Source: Paracoccaceae bacterium | GTDB lineage: Bacteria; Pseudomonadota; Alphaproteobacteria; Rhodobacterales; Rhodobacteraceae | Reading direction: 5' to 3' | Assembly: GCA_028285485.1 (NCBI GenBank) | Contig: JANQPC010000066.1 | Location: 1 to 48,174 of the forward strand | Length of the DNA: 48,174 bases | Part shown: positions 41,619 through 48,174 of the stretch, one piece after another | How the letters are laid out: every line of letters starts with the position of its first letter | Numbering within the stretch: position 1 is the stretch's first letter | Translations under genes and position numbers: made by a program | Notes under the pieces: generated by a model | What the model was told of the DNA's origin: nothing | Database searches by the model: none | The model's input: only the letters and a program-made list of their open reading frames with translations

Positions 41619-42575
41619 ATGAGCTTCGGGGCAACGCATCTTCTGGGGATCGAGACTCTGAGCCCCGCGGAAATCGTTTCCCTTCTCGATCTTTCCGAAA
41701 GTTACGTGAACCTTAACCGCCGCGACGTGAAGCATTCCGAAGCGCTTGCGGGGCTCACCCAGATCAACATGTTCTTCGAGGCGTCCACCCGCACGCAGGC
41801 GAGTTTCGAGCTGGCGGGCAAGCGGCTTGGCGCCGATGTGATGAACCTCACGATGCAGGCTTCGTCGATCAGAAAGGGTGAGACGCTCATCGATACGGCG
41901 ATGACGCTGAACGCCATGCATCCCGATCTTCTGGTGATGCGCCATCCCAATTCCGGCGCCGTCAACCTCTTGGCGGAGAAGGTGAATTGCGCCGTGGTGA
42001 ATGCGGGCGATGGGCGCCATGAGCATCCCACGCAGGCGCTGCTTGATGCGCTTACCATCAGGCGGGCCAAGGGGCGGCTACACCGGCTGCGGATTGCGAT
42101 CTGTGGGGATATCGCCCATAGCCGGGTCGCGCGTTCGAACATCCTGTTGCTTGGCAAGATGGAGAACCGCGTACGCCTGATCGGCCCGCCCACGCTGATG
42201 CCTTCGGGCGTGGCCGACTGGGGCGTGGAGGTTTTCAGCGATATGCGCGCCGGGCTGGAGGGCGCCGATGTGGTGATGATGCTGCGGCTTCAGAAAGAGC
42301 GGATGGATGGCGCCTTCATCCCGTCCGAGCGGGAGTATTACCACCGTTTCGGGCTTGATGCCGCCAAGCTCGCCATGGCTGCGCCGGACGCGATTGTGAT
42401 GCATCCCGGGCCGATGAATCGCGGGGTGGAGATCGATGGCACGCTGGCCGACGACATCAACCGATCGGTGATTCAGGATCAGGTGGAGATGGGCGTTGCC
42501 GTGCGCATGGCTGCGATGGACCTGCTGGCCCGAAACCTCCGCGCCGCCCGGCAGCGCGACGGGGTTATGGTGTGA
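41619..42575 (+). CDS. pyrB: Aspartate carbamoyltransferase catalytic subunit
   Basis: PyrB joins carbamoyl phosphate and aspartate, the committed step of pyrimidine synthesis. The 318-residue protein has STRT (56-59) for carbamoyl phosphate, '[10 protein letters not shown]' and '[11 protein letters not shown]'. No regulatory pyrI is present; a dihydroorotase homologue without metal ligands is encoded two genes on, as in organisms where such a homologue forms a complex with PyrB. The stop overlaps the next gene by 4 nt (GTGA). Confidence 0.97.
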   Translation: MSFGATHLLGIETLSPAEIVSLLDLSESYVNLNRRDVKHSEALAGLTQINMFFEASTRTQASFELAGKRLGADVMNLTMQASSIRKGETLIDTAMTLNAMHPDLLVMRHPNSGAVNLLAEKVNCAVVNAGDGRHEHPTQALLDALTIRRAKGRLHRLRIAICGDIAHSRVARSNILLLGKMENRVRLIGPPTLMPSGVADWGVEVFSDMRAGLEGADVVMMLRLQKERMDGAFIPSEREYYHRFGLDAAKLAMAAPDAIVMHPGPMNRGVEIDGTLADDINRSVIQDQVEMGVAVRMAAMDLLARNLRAARQRDGVMV

Positions 42576-43120
42576 GCGATGATCTTGAGGTTGCGAAGGG
42601 GGAATGGGGCGTGACACGGGTTTTCGCCCTCGATCTCGCGCCCGATGCGGCGCGCCGGGCCGGGACGGGCGAGATCAATGGCGCGGGTGGTTTGGCCGGT
42701 ATGCTGGGGGTCGATGCACTGGATCACAGCCGCGTCGAGGTGTTTATGCCGGAAGATCTTGGGGGCCTCGGCCTTGGGAACTACCTCGTTGAGGGATATG
42801 GGGTGGCGCCCGGCGATGCCGACGCACAGCGCCCGGCGCTTGAGGGCCATGGCGGCCCCGTGGCCGTGATCGCCTCGGCGGCCTTTGCAGGGCAGGCCGC
42901 AACGCTCAATCCCCGCCCGCCAATCCGGCTTCTGGCCACCTTCCGCGAGGCCGCCGCCGTGCCGCCGATGGACCCGATCCGATCTGACGCGGCAAAAGGC
43001 ACGACCCGCGCATCAAGGCCCCGGGCGAGGGAACGCCGCGCCGCGCCCGCGCGGGGATGGCTGGTTGCCGGCGCGGTCGCCGCCGCTGCCGCCATCGTTC
43101 TTCTGGTGGCTGCGCGATGA
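42572..43120 (+). CDS. Hypothetical protein with C-terminal membrane anchor, between pyrB and pyrC-like gene
   Basis: A 182-residue protein I do not recognise. An N-terminal globular part (residues 1-130: '[20 protein letters not shown]', '[20 protein letters not shown]', '[18 protein letters not shown]') is followed by a basic linker (about 140-160) and one C-terminal helix ([16 protein letters not shown]), so it is probably tail-anchored with the domain in the cytoplasm. It starts with GTG inside the pyrB stop and its stop overlaps the pyrC-like start (ATGA). The position suggests it acts with the carbamoyltransferase complex, but nothing in the sequence shows how. Confidence 0.8.
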   Translation: MSDDLEVAKGEWGVTRVFALDLAPDAARRAGTGEINGAGGLAGMLGVDALDHSRVEVFMPEDLGGLGLGNYLVEGYGVAPGDADAQRPALEGHGGPVAVIASAAFAGQAATLNPRPPIRLLATFREAAAVPPMDPIRSDAAKGTTRASRPRARERRAAPARGWLVAGAVAAAAAIVLLVAAR

Positions 43121-44397
43121 CGGCCACGGTGTTTCGCGATGCGCAGCGGGTGGATCCGGTCGCGGCTACGGTCACCCGCGGCGATCTGGCCGTTGTAGAC
43201 GGCGCCATCGCCGAGGCGCGCGCGATCGACCTTGCGGATGCCGAGATCATCGATTGCGCGGGCAAGTTCCTTGCGCCTGGAATCGTTGATATCGGCTGCA
43301 AGGTCTCCGAACCCGGGGAACGGCATAAGGAGAGTTTCCGATCAGCCGGGCGGGCCGCCGCCGCGGGAGGCGTGACAACGATTGTCACGCGGCCCGATAC
43401 GCAGCCTGCAATCGATACACCGGAGGTTCTGGAATTCGTGACGCGGCGCGCGAATGAGGATGCGCCGGTGCATGTTTTGCCGATTGCGGCGCTTACCAAG
43501 GCGCGCGCCGGGCGCGAGATGGTTGAGATCGGATTTCTGAAAGACGCGGGCGCGGTTGCGTTTTCCGATTGCGATGCGGTTGTGGCCGACAACAAGGTGT
43601 TCAGCCGGTGCCTGACCTACGCGAAATCGCTCGAGGCGCTGGTGGTCGCCCATCCGCAGGATCCCGTGCTCTCGGCGGGCGCGGCGGCCACGAGCGGCAA
43701 GTTTGCCGCGCTGAAGGGCCTGCCCGCCGTTTCGCCCGTGGCCGAGCGCATGGGGCTCGATCGGGATCTGGCGCTCGTTGAGATGACGGGCGCGCGCTAT
43801 CACGCCGATCAGCTGACAACCGCGCGCGCCCTGGCGCGGCTGGAGCGCGCGAAGGCATCGGGGCTTGACGTGACCGCCGGGATTTCAATCCACCACCTCA
43901 CGCTTAATGAGCTTGATGTGGGCGACTACCGCACCTTCTTCAAAGTGAAGCCGCCGCTGCGTTCGGAAGAAGATCGCATCGCCTGCGTGGAAGCCGTCGC
44001 ATCCGGACTGATCGATGTGATTTCCTCCATGCACACCCCGCAGGATGAGGAATCCAAGCGCCTGCCGTTTGAAGAGGCGGCCTCGGGCGCGGTGGCCCTC
44101 GAAACCGTTCTGCCGGCGGCGCTGCGGCTCTACCATGCGGGGCAGCTTGACCTGCCCACGCTTTTCCGCGCGCTGTCCACCAACCCCGCGGCGCGCCTGG
44201 GGCTCAAGGCCGGGCGGCTCGCACCCGGTGCGCCCGCTGACCTGATCCTTTTCGATCCCGATGCGCCCTTTGTGCTCGATCGCTTCACTCTGCGCTCAAA
44301 ATCGAAGAACACCCCGTTTGACGGGGCGCGGCTGCAGGGGCGGGTGCTTGGCACCTGGGTAGACGGGCGGCGCGTGTTTGGGGGCGAGGATGCCTGA
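43117..44397 (+). CDS. Dihydroorotase homologue without metal ligands (pseudo-dihydroorotase)
   Basis: A 426-residue amidohydrolase-fold protein of the type I dihydroorotase group. The metal and substrate residues are largely lost: the DxHxH motif reads D58-I-G60-C-K62, the substrate arginine after it is S64, the Asn of the usual MPNTNP motif is D94 (RPDTQP), and the catalytic TDHAPH reads SMHTPQ, so the essential Asp is M305. The histidines in 'VVAHPQD' and 'SIHHLTL' remain. It is therefore predicted to be inactive and to act as a structural partner of PyrB, as known for inactive homologues elsewhere. Coupled to the upstream hypothetical by ATGA; overlaps plsY by 8 nt. Confidence 0.92.
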   Translation: MTATVFRDAQRVDPVAATVTRGDLAVVDGAIAEARAIDLADAEIIDCAGKFLAPGIVDIGCKVSEPGERHKESFRSAGRAAAAGGVTTIVTRPDTQPAIDTPEVLEFVTRRANEDAPVHVLPIAALTKARAGREMVEIGFLKDAGAVAFSDCDAVVADNKVFSRCLTYAKSLEALVVAHPQDPVLSAGAAATSGKFAALKGLPAVSPVAERMGLDRDLALVEMTGARYHADQLTTARALARLERAKASGLDVTAGISIHHLTLNELDVGDYRTFFKVKPPLRSEEDRIACVEAVASGLIDVISSMHTPQDEESKRLPFEEAASGAVALETVLPAALRLYHAGQLDLPTLFRALSTNPAARLGLKAGRLAPGAPADLILFDPDAPFVLDRFTLRSKSKNTPFDGARLQGRVLGTWVDGRRVFGGEDA

Positions 44398-44998
44398 GGT
44401 AACTTCGGCGCCGCTTCTCCTCGCGGCCGTTGGACTATTGGCCTACCTGCTGGGCTCGGTGCCCTTTGGCATCGTTGTTGCGCGGGTTTTCGGCCTTGGC
44501 GATCTGCGCGCCATAGGTTCGGGGAATATCGGCGCCACCAATGTGCTGCGCACCGGGAATAAGCTCGCCGCATTTCTCACACTGATCCTTGATGCGGGGA
44601 AGGGCGGGATCGCCGTGCTGATCGCATGGGCGCTGGTGGGCGAGGATGCGGCGCAAGTTGCGGGGCTTGCCGCCTTTATCGGCCATCTCTACCCGATTTG
44701 GCTTGGTTTCAGAGGCGGCAAGGGGGTGGCCACGTTTCTGGGCACGCTACTGGCGCTGGCCTGGCCGCTGGGGCTTGCCGCCTGCGCCACCTGGCTTGTG
44801 GCAGCCGGGATTTTTCGCATGTCGTCCCTCGCTGCGCTCGTATCTGCCGCGCTGGCGGCGCCCTTCGCCTGGCTGCTTGGGTTTCCACAGTTTGTTTTTC
44901 TCATCATCCTGCTCGCGGCATTTGTGTTTTTCCGGCATGCCGCTAACATCCAAAGGATTGTGTCGGGGACGGAGCCGCGGATCGGCCAAAAAGGCTAG
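44390..44998 (+). CDS. plsY: Glycerol-3-phosphate acyltransferase PlsY
   Basis: PlsY moves an acyl group from acyl-phosphate to glycerol-3-phosphate, the step before PlsC. The 202-residue multi-helix membrane protein has the three family motifs: GSGNIGATN, 'GHLYPIWLGFRGGKGVAT' and a late 'FRHAANIQRI'. The ATG at 44390 gives MPEVTSAP and lies within the end of the pyrC-like gene; an earlier frame (44378) is open but unlikely. Confidence 0.95.
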   Translation: MPEVTSAPLLLAAVGLLAYLLGSVPFGIVVARVFGLGDLRAIGSGNIGATNVLRTGNKLAAFLTLILDAGKGGIAVLIAWALVGEDAAQVAGLAAFIGHLYPIWLGFRGGKGVATFLGTLLALAWPLGLAACATWLVAAGIFRMSSLAALVSAALAAPFAWLLGFPQFVFLIILLAAFVFFRHAANIQRIVSGTEPRIGQKG

Positions 44999-45094
44999 CG
45001 CGGGGGAGAAACATGCGGTTTGCTAAGGTCGGCGGCTTCGCCGTGGGATTGCGCGCTGTATATGGCAGCGTGATCATCGCTTCGGGTGCTGCCC

Positions 45095-45361
45095 ATGGGC
45101 GTTGATGTCGAATTTCGCCGCGCCTTCGATCAGCTGCCCTTTGGCGGCTATGGCGGCACGGCCTATGGGCGCCGCTATCGGGTTACGAAATCAAAGTTTT
45201 CCTGCGGCCGCAGCCAGAAGTTGATCGCCGAAGAGCTTGGCGGAAACGATTACGTGAGCCTCAATCTTTATGTGCTGGCCACGGGCGATGCGCTTTTGAA
45301 GCCGTGCGAAATGCCGGAAGAGAAGGTGCGCGATTTCGTGCTGAGCCTTGTGGCGGATTGA
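45095..45361 (+). CDS. Small conserved hypothetical protein
   Basis: An 88-residue cytoplasmic protein (MGVDVEFRRAFDQLPFGGYG ... 'FVLSLVAD'). It has 'SQKLIAEELGGNDYVSLNLY' and 'LKPCEMPEEKV', which look conserved in Rhodobacteraceae, but I cannot name a function. The ATG at 45095 is chosen; a GTG three codons earlier (45086) is also possible. It begins about 100 nt after plsY. Confidence 0.7.
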   Translation: MGVDVEFRRAFDQLPFGGYGGTAYGRRYRVTKSKFSCGRSQKLIAEELGGNDYVSLNLYVLATGDALLKPCEMPEEKVRDFVLSLVAD

Positions 45362-45441
45362 TCGCTCCTAGCGTGGGGCGCCAGCGCGCGGGCGCGGGGT
45401 TGCGCCGAAGATTCGCCTGAATGGGATTACAGCGGATGTGG

Positions 45442-45472
45442 AAACAACGCCGGCTTCCGACGGGCTTTGTTT
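45442..45472. terminator. Weak candidate terminator in the 3' gap before gshA
   Basis: AAACAA (45442-45447) pairs with TTGTTT (45467-45472) around a GC-rich loop containing further partial pairing. It sits in the 133-bp gap between two convergent genes (hypothetical at 45095 and gshA). Position supports a terminator; the stem is weak. Confidence 0.3.
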
Positions 45473-45494
45473 CTGCGCGAATGCTCCCGATTTC

Positions 45495-46865
45495 TTAGTA
45501 GCTGTGGCTCGCGAACACGCGCGTCACATCTCCCGCCCAGGGGCCATTGAAGGCTGAGATGAGTTCGTCCGCCGGGGCCTGGCCGCTGGCAACGCTTTCG
45601 CTCAGCGCATTCAGAAAATGCGTCTCGTCCGGGATCAGGCCACCGGCACCTGGCCGTGCGCGTGCTTTCAGCCCCGCCTCGGCAATCGCCACGCACTCGC
45701 GCGCCAGATCGTGCAACGTCACGCCATCGGCCTCGCCCTGCAACCCGGCGACGGAGGCGGCAACGCGCAGGCGCTCGCGCGTTTCCGGCCCGAGGGATTT
45801 CGCCAGATCCCAGGCCGCATCGAGCGCGCCCTGATCGTAGGTCAGCCCCACCCAGAAGGCGGGCAGCGCGCAGAGGCGGCGCCAGGGGCCGCCATCGGCG
45901 CCGCGCATCTCGATGAACTTCTTCAGCCGCGCTTCGGGGAAGATCGTCGTCAGATGATCGGCCCAATCCGAAAGCGTCGGGATTTCTCCAGGCAGGGCGG
46001 GCAGGCGGCCTGCCAGGAAATCCCGGAACGATTGCCCGCGCGCATCGATATACGTGCCGTCGCGGTAGACGAAATACATCGGCACATCGAGCGCATACTC
46101 CACCCACCGTTCAAACCCGAAGCCCTCTTCGAAGACGAAAGGCACCATGCCCGTGCGATCGGCATCGAGATCGCGCCAGATCCGGCTGCGCCAACTTTTG
46201 TGGCCGTTGAGCGCGCCTTCAAAGAACGGGGAGTTGGCGAAGAGCGCCACGGCCACGGGCTGCAATGCCACGGCCACGCGCATCTTTTGCACCATGTCGG
46301 CTTCCGACGCGAAATCGAGGTTAACCTGCACCGTGCAGGTTCGGTACATCATCTGTGTGCCGTGAGTACCGACGCGGCCCATATATTCGGTCATCAACCG
46401 GTAGCGGCCTTTGGGCATCATCGGCATGTCGTCATGCCGCCAATGCGGAGCGGCGCCGAGGCCGATGAAGCCCGCACCGATCTTGTCGGCCACCGTTTTC
46501 ACCTCGACGAGATGCGCGTTCACCTCATCACAGGTTTCGTGGATCGTTTCTAACGGCGCTCCGGAGAGTTCGAGCTGCCCGCCAGGCTCCAGCGAGATGT
46601 TCGCGCCATCCTTCTCAAGCCCGATTATGTTATCGGCCTCAAAAAGGGGCGCCCATCCAAAGCCGTTGCGCAGGCCCTCCAGCATCGCTTTGATCGAGCG
46701 GGGGCCATCATAGGGCAGGGGTTTCAGGGTATCGCGGCAATAGCCGAATTTCTCGTGCTCTGTCCCGATGCGCCAATCGGCGTGCGGTTTGCAGCCAGAG
46801 GCGAGGTATTCGGCAAGCTGTTCGCGGCGCTCAATCGGCCCGCCGCCGGACTGGGGTATCGACAT
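45495..46865 (-). CDS. gshA: Glutamate-cysteine ligase
   Basis: GshA makes gamma-glutamylcysteine from glutamate, cysteine and ATP, the first step of glutathione synthesis. The 456-residue product is the plant/alphaproteobacterial (GCS2-like) type: 'WRIGTEHEKFGYCRDTLKPL', 'GGQLELSGAPLETIHET' and 'YMGRVGTHGTQMMYRTCTVQ' are conserved active-site parts. ATG at 46865. It follows the membrane protein gene by 57 bp on the same strand, behind rsmE. Confidence 0.95.
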   Translation of the reverse strand: MSIPQSGGGPIERREQLAEYLASGCKPHADWRIGTEHEKFGYCRDTLKPLPYDGPRSIKAMLEGLRNGFGWAPLFEADNIIGLEKDGANISLEPGGQLELSGAPLETIHETCDEVNAHLVEVKTVADKIGAGFIGLGAAPHWRHDDMPMMPKGRYRLMTEYMGRVGTHGTQMMYRTCTVQVNLDFASEADMVQKMRVAVALQPVAVALFANSPFFEGALNGHKSWRSRIWRDLDADRTGMVPFVFEEGFGFERWVEYALDVPMYFVYRDGTYIDARGQSFRDFLAGRLPALPGEIPTLSDWADHLTTIFPEARLKKFIEMRGADGGPWRRLCALPAFWVGLTYDQGALDAAWDLAKSLGPETRERLRVAASVAGLQGEADGVTLHDLARECVAIAEAGLKARARPGAGGLIPDETHFLNALSESVASGQAPADELISAFNGPWAGDVTRVFASHSY

Positions 46866-46922
46866 CTCGCGGTGCTCCGATCCTTGCCTGAGCGGGAGAG
46901 GTGGAAGGAAATTCCGGCGAAG

Positions 46923-47435
46923 TCAATGCAGCCGGCGCGGAGCCTTTTCCCAGATCACGCGATGGGCCGCGCCGGTATCGTTCAAGGCCGCCAGCATGGC
47001 GGGCGTGTCGAGGCCCGGAAGGTTCGAGAATACGTCAAAGAGTTTCTCAGCGCCCGCGGCGCCGACCGGGACGGCAAGATATTCGTCGCCCGAGCGGATG
47101 CCCCAGGTTGCCGATCCCCGTGCCGGGTGATGCAGGGTAAGCTGGGTGATCGCGGCGATATCCATCACGCCCCCGGATCTGGGCCCGAAATAGGCCAACT
47201 GCCCTTCCTTAACCTCCACGATCCCGGCGCCATCGGTATCGCGGCGAAACCGGGCGCGCTGGATGCCGGCATAGATCATCATCAGCCCCAGCGCCGTGAG
47301 AAGGCCGCCGAAGAGGGGCAAGGCCCCGCCGGTTCCCAAAAGCCAGTAGAGCCCCAGCGCCACGGCGCCAACGCCTGCGATGGCTTCGCGCCAGCGGCTG
47401 AGCCCGGCGGCGGCTTCGGGGCGAATGAACGGCAT
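46923..47435 (-). CDS. Small two-helix membrane protein
   Basis: A 170-residue protein I cannot name. Two transmembrane helices lie near residues 15-33 and 38-57 (VGAVALGLYWLLG and 'LFGGLLTALGLMMIYAG'), then a cytoplasmic beta-rich domain ('VEVKEGQLAYFGPRSGGVMD', 'SGDEYLAVPVGAAGAEKLF') of about 110 residues, like small PH-type membrane domains by shape only. Start ATG at 47435 is 10 nt after the rsmE stop, so it is co-transcribed with rsmE and probably gshA. Confidence 0.78.
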   Translation of the reverse strand: MPFIRPEAAAGLSRWREAIAGVGAVALGLYWLLGTGGALPLFGGLLTALGLMMIYAGIQRARFRRDTDGAGIVEVKEGQLAYFGPRSGGVMDIAAITQLTLHHPARGSATWGIRSGDEYLAVPVGAAGAEKLFDVFSNLPGLDTPAMLAALNDTGAAHRVIWEKAPRRLH

Positions 47436-47445
47436 CGCGCGCGCC

Positions 47446-48171
47446 CTACCAATCGCCCAGGGCGGCTTGCCAGAGCGTAAGCGCGGCGACGGCGGCGGTA
47501 TCGGCGCGCAGAATGCGGGGGCCAAGCCCGATCGGGTGCGCCTGCGGCAGGGCGGCAAGGCGCGCGCGTTCAGTTTCGGAGAACCCGCCTTCGGGGCCAA
47601 TCAGAACCGCCCAGGGCCCGCGTGGCGCGGTGGCAAGATCTGCGGGCGCATGGCCCACCCGCGTTTCGTCGCAAAACAGAAGGTGCCGCTGAGCCGGCCA
47701 ACCCTCCAGCAGCGCGGGAAGGCGGGCGAGATCGGCCACCTCGGGAACGAAGGTACCGCCGCATTGCTCGGTCGCCTCAATCGCGTGGGCCTGCAGCCTG
47801 TCGCGCCGGATACGTTCGGCATTGGTGAACTCGGTCTGCACGGGCAGGATCCGCGCGGCACCGAGCTCCGCGGCCTTCTCCACGATGAAATCGGTGCGCG
47901 CCTTCTTGATCGGCGCGAAGATCAGCCAAAGATCGGGGGCGGGCTGAAACGGTGCGGTTTCTGCCATGCAAGTGAGTGTCCCGCCGCGCTTGCCGGCCTC
48001 GGCGATCTCTGCCCGCCACTCCGCCGATTGGCCATTGAAAACGCGCAGCTCATCGCCCACCGTGCGCCGCATCACGCCGAAGAGGTAGTGCGCCTGATCG
48101 CGGGTGAGGGGAACAGTTTGCCCTGCGGCGAGGGGGTGCTCTACATACAGTCGTATCGTCGCGGCGGCCAT
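47446..48171 (-). CDS. rsmE: 16S rRNA (uracil-1498-N3)-methyltransferase
   Basis: RsmE methylates U1498 of 16S rRNA in the 30S subunit. The 241-residue SPOUT-class enzyme has the N-terminal PUA-like region ('RLYVEHPLAAGQTVPL', 'HYLFGVMR') and the C-terminal trefoil-knot motifs 'LIGPEGGFSETE' and 'GLGPRILRADTA', typical of RsmE. The ATG at 48171 gives MAAATIRLYVEHPL, the expected start, 3 bases from the window edge, so it is complete; the promoter lies outside. Followed at 10 nt by the small membrane protein gene. Confidence 0.96.
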   Translation of the reverse strand: MAAATIRLYVEHPLAAGQTVPLTRDQAHYLFGVMRRTVGDELRVFNGQSAEWRAEIAEAGKRGGTLTCMAETAPFQPAPDLWLIFAPIKKARTDFIVEKAAELGAARILPVQTEFTNAERIRRDRLQAHAIEATEQCGGTFVPEVADLARLPALLEGWPAQRHLLFCDETRVGHAPADLATAPRGPWAVLIGPEGGFSETERARLAALPQAHPIGLGPRILRADTAAVAALTLWQAALGDW

Positions 48172-48174
48172 ATC

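Overview
The window is a stretch of high-GC chromosome from an alphaproteobacterium, almost certainly a member of the Rhodobacteraceae (roseobacter-type). Family-level markers support this: a 44-residue aa3-type cytochrome oxidase subunit IV, DUF465 and DUF2007 small proteins, a DUF4175 protein, a DmdC-like acyl-CoA dehydrogenase, polyhydroxybutyrate genes, and a gene order (ftsE-ftsX-plsC, argH divergent from a TlpA-like gene, pyrB-hypothetical-pyrC-like-plsY) that I associate with this family. I see no phage, transposon, CRISPR, tRNA or rRNA. Coding density is very high, with many 1- or 4-nt start/stop overlaps, and no gene-free stretch exceeds about 250 bases. Annotation is from reading alone; no database search was run.

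Layout. 1-254: the start of a minus-strand gene (probably a DUF4147 glycerate kinase) that is interrupted by a perfect 87-bp fold-back inverted repeat, most likely an assembly or amplification chimera at a contig end. 364-4933: accA, then the ftsE-ftsX-plsC operon (cell division and phospholipid synthesis) and a zinc-ribbon membrane protein. 4934-10842 (minus): argH, two tiny lipoproteins, DUF2834, lysA and a large DUF4175 protein, tightly packed. 10864-15753: a TlpA-like thioredoxin, a stand-alone EAL protein preceded by an alphaproteobacterial SOS-box-like sequence, phaA, phaB, a 38-aa protein and a divergent LysR regulator. 15760-24144: DUF465, a TrmN6-like methyltransferase, DUF2007, polyprenyl diphosphate synthase, ispE, a TPR protein, ETF-ubiquinone oxidoreductase, greA and a membrane protein. 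24141-29332: a molybdenum-cofactor operon (fdhD-mobA-mobB-moeA fused to a DUF429-like domain) and azlCD. 29342-35296: oxidase subunit IV, a DmdC-like dehydrogenase/metallo-hydrolase/DUF6173 operon, a Sua5-type enzyme, YqgE/AlgH and a DsbD-alpha-like exported protein. 35275-41526: an RND efflux pair, moaB and a family-4-like uracil-DNA glycosylase without its iron-sulfur cysteines. 41619-45361: pyrB, a membrane-anchored hypothetical, a dihydroorotase homologue lacking its metal ligands, plsY and a small hypothetical. 45495-48171: rsmE, a membrane protein and gshA.

Most genes are housekeeping. The points that stand out are non-canonical versions of known enzymes: the pseudo-dihydroorotase in the pyrB operon, the cluster-less uracil-DNA glycosylase, the FdhD with only one cysteine of CxxC, and the DUF429-MoeA fusion. 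Others are the paired microlipoproteins between argH and lysA, and several operator-like dyads in short divergent intergenic regions. I found no convincing new multi-gene defence or mobile system.
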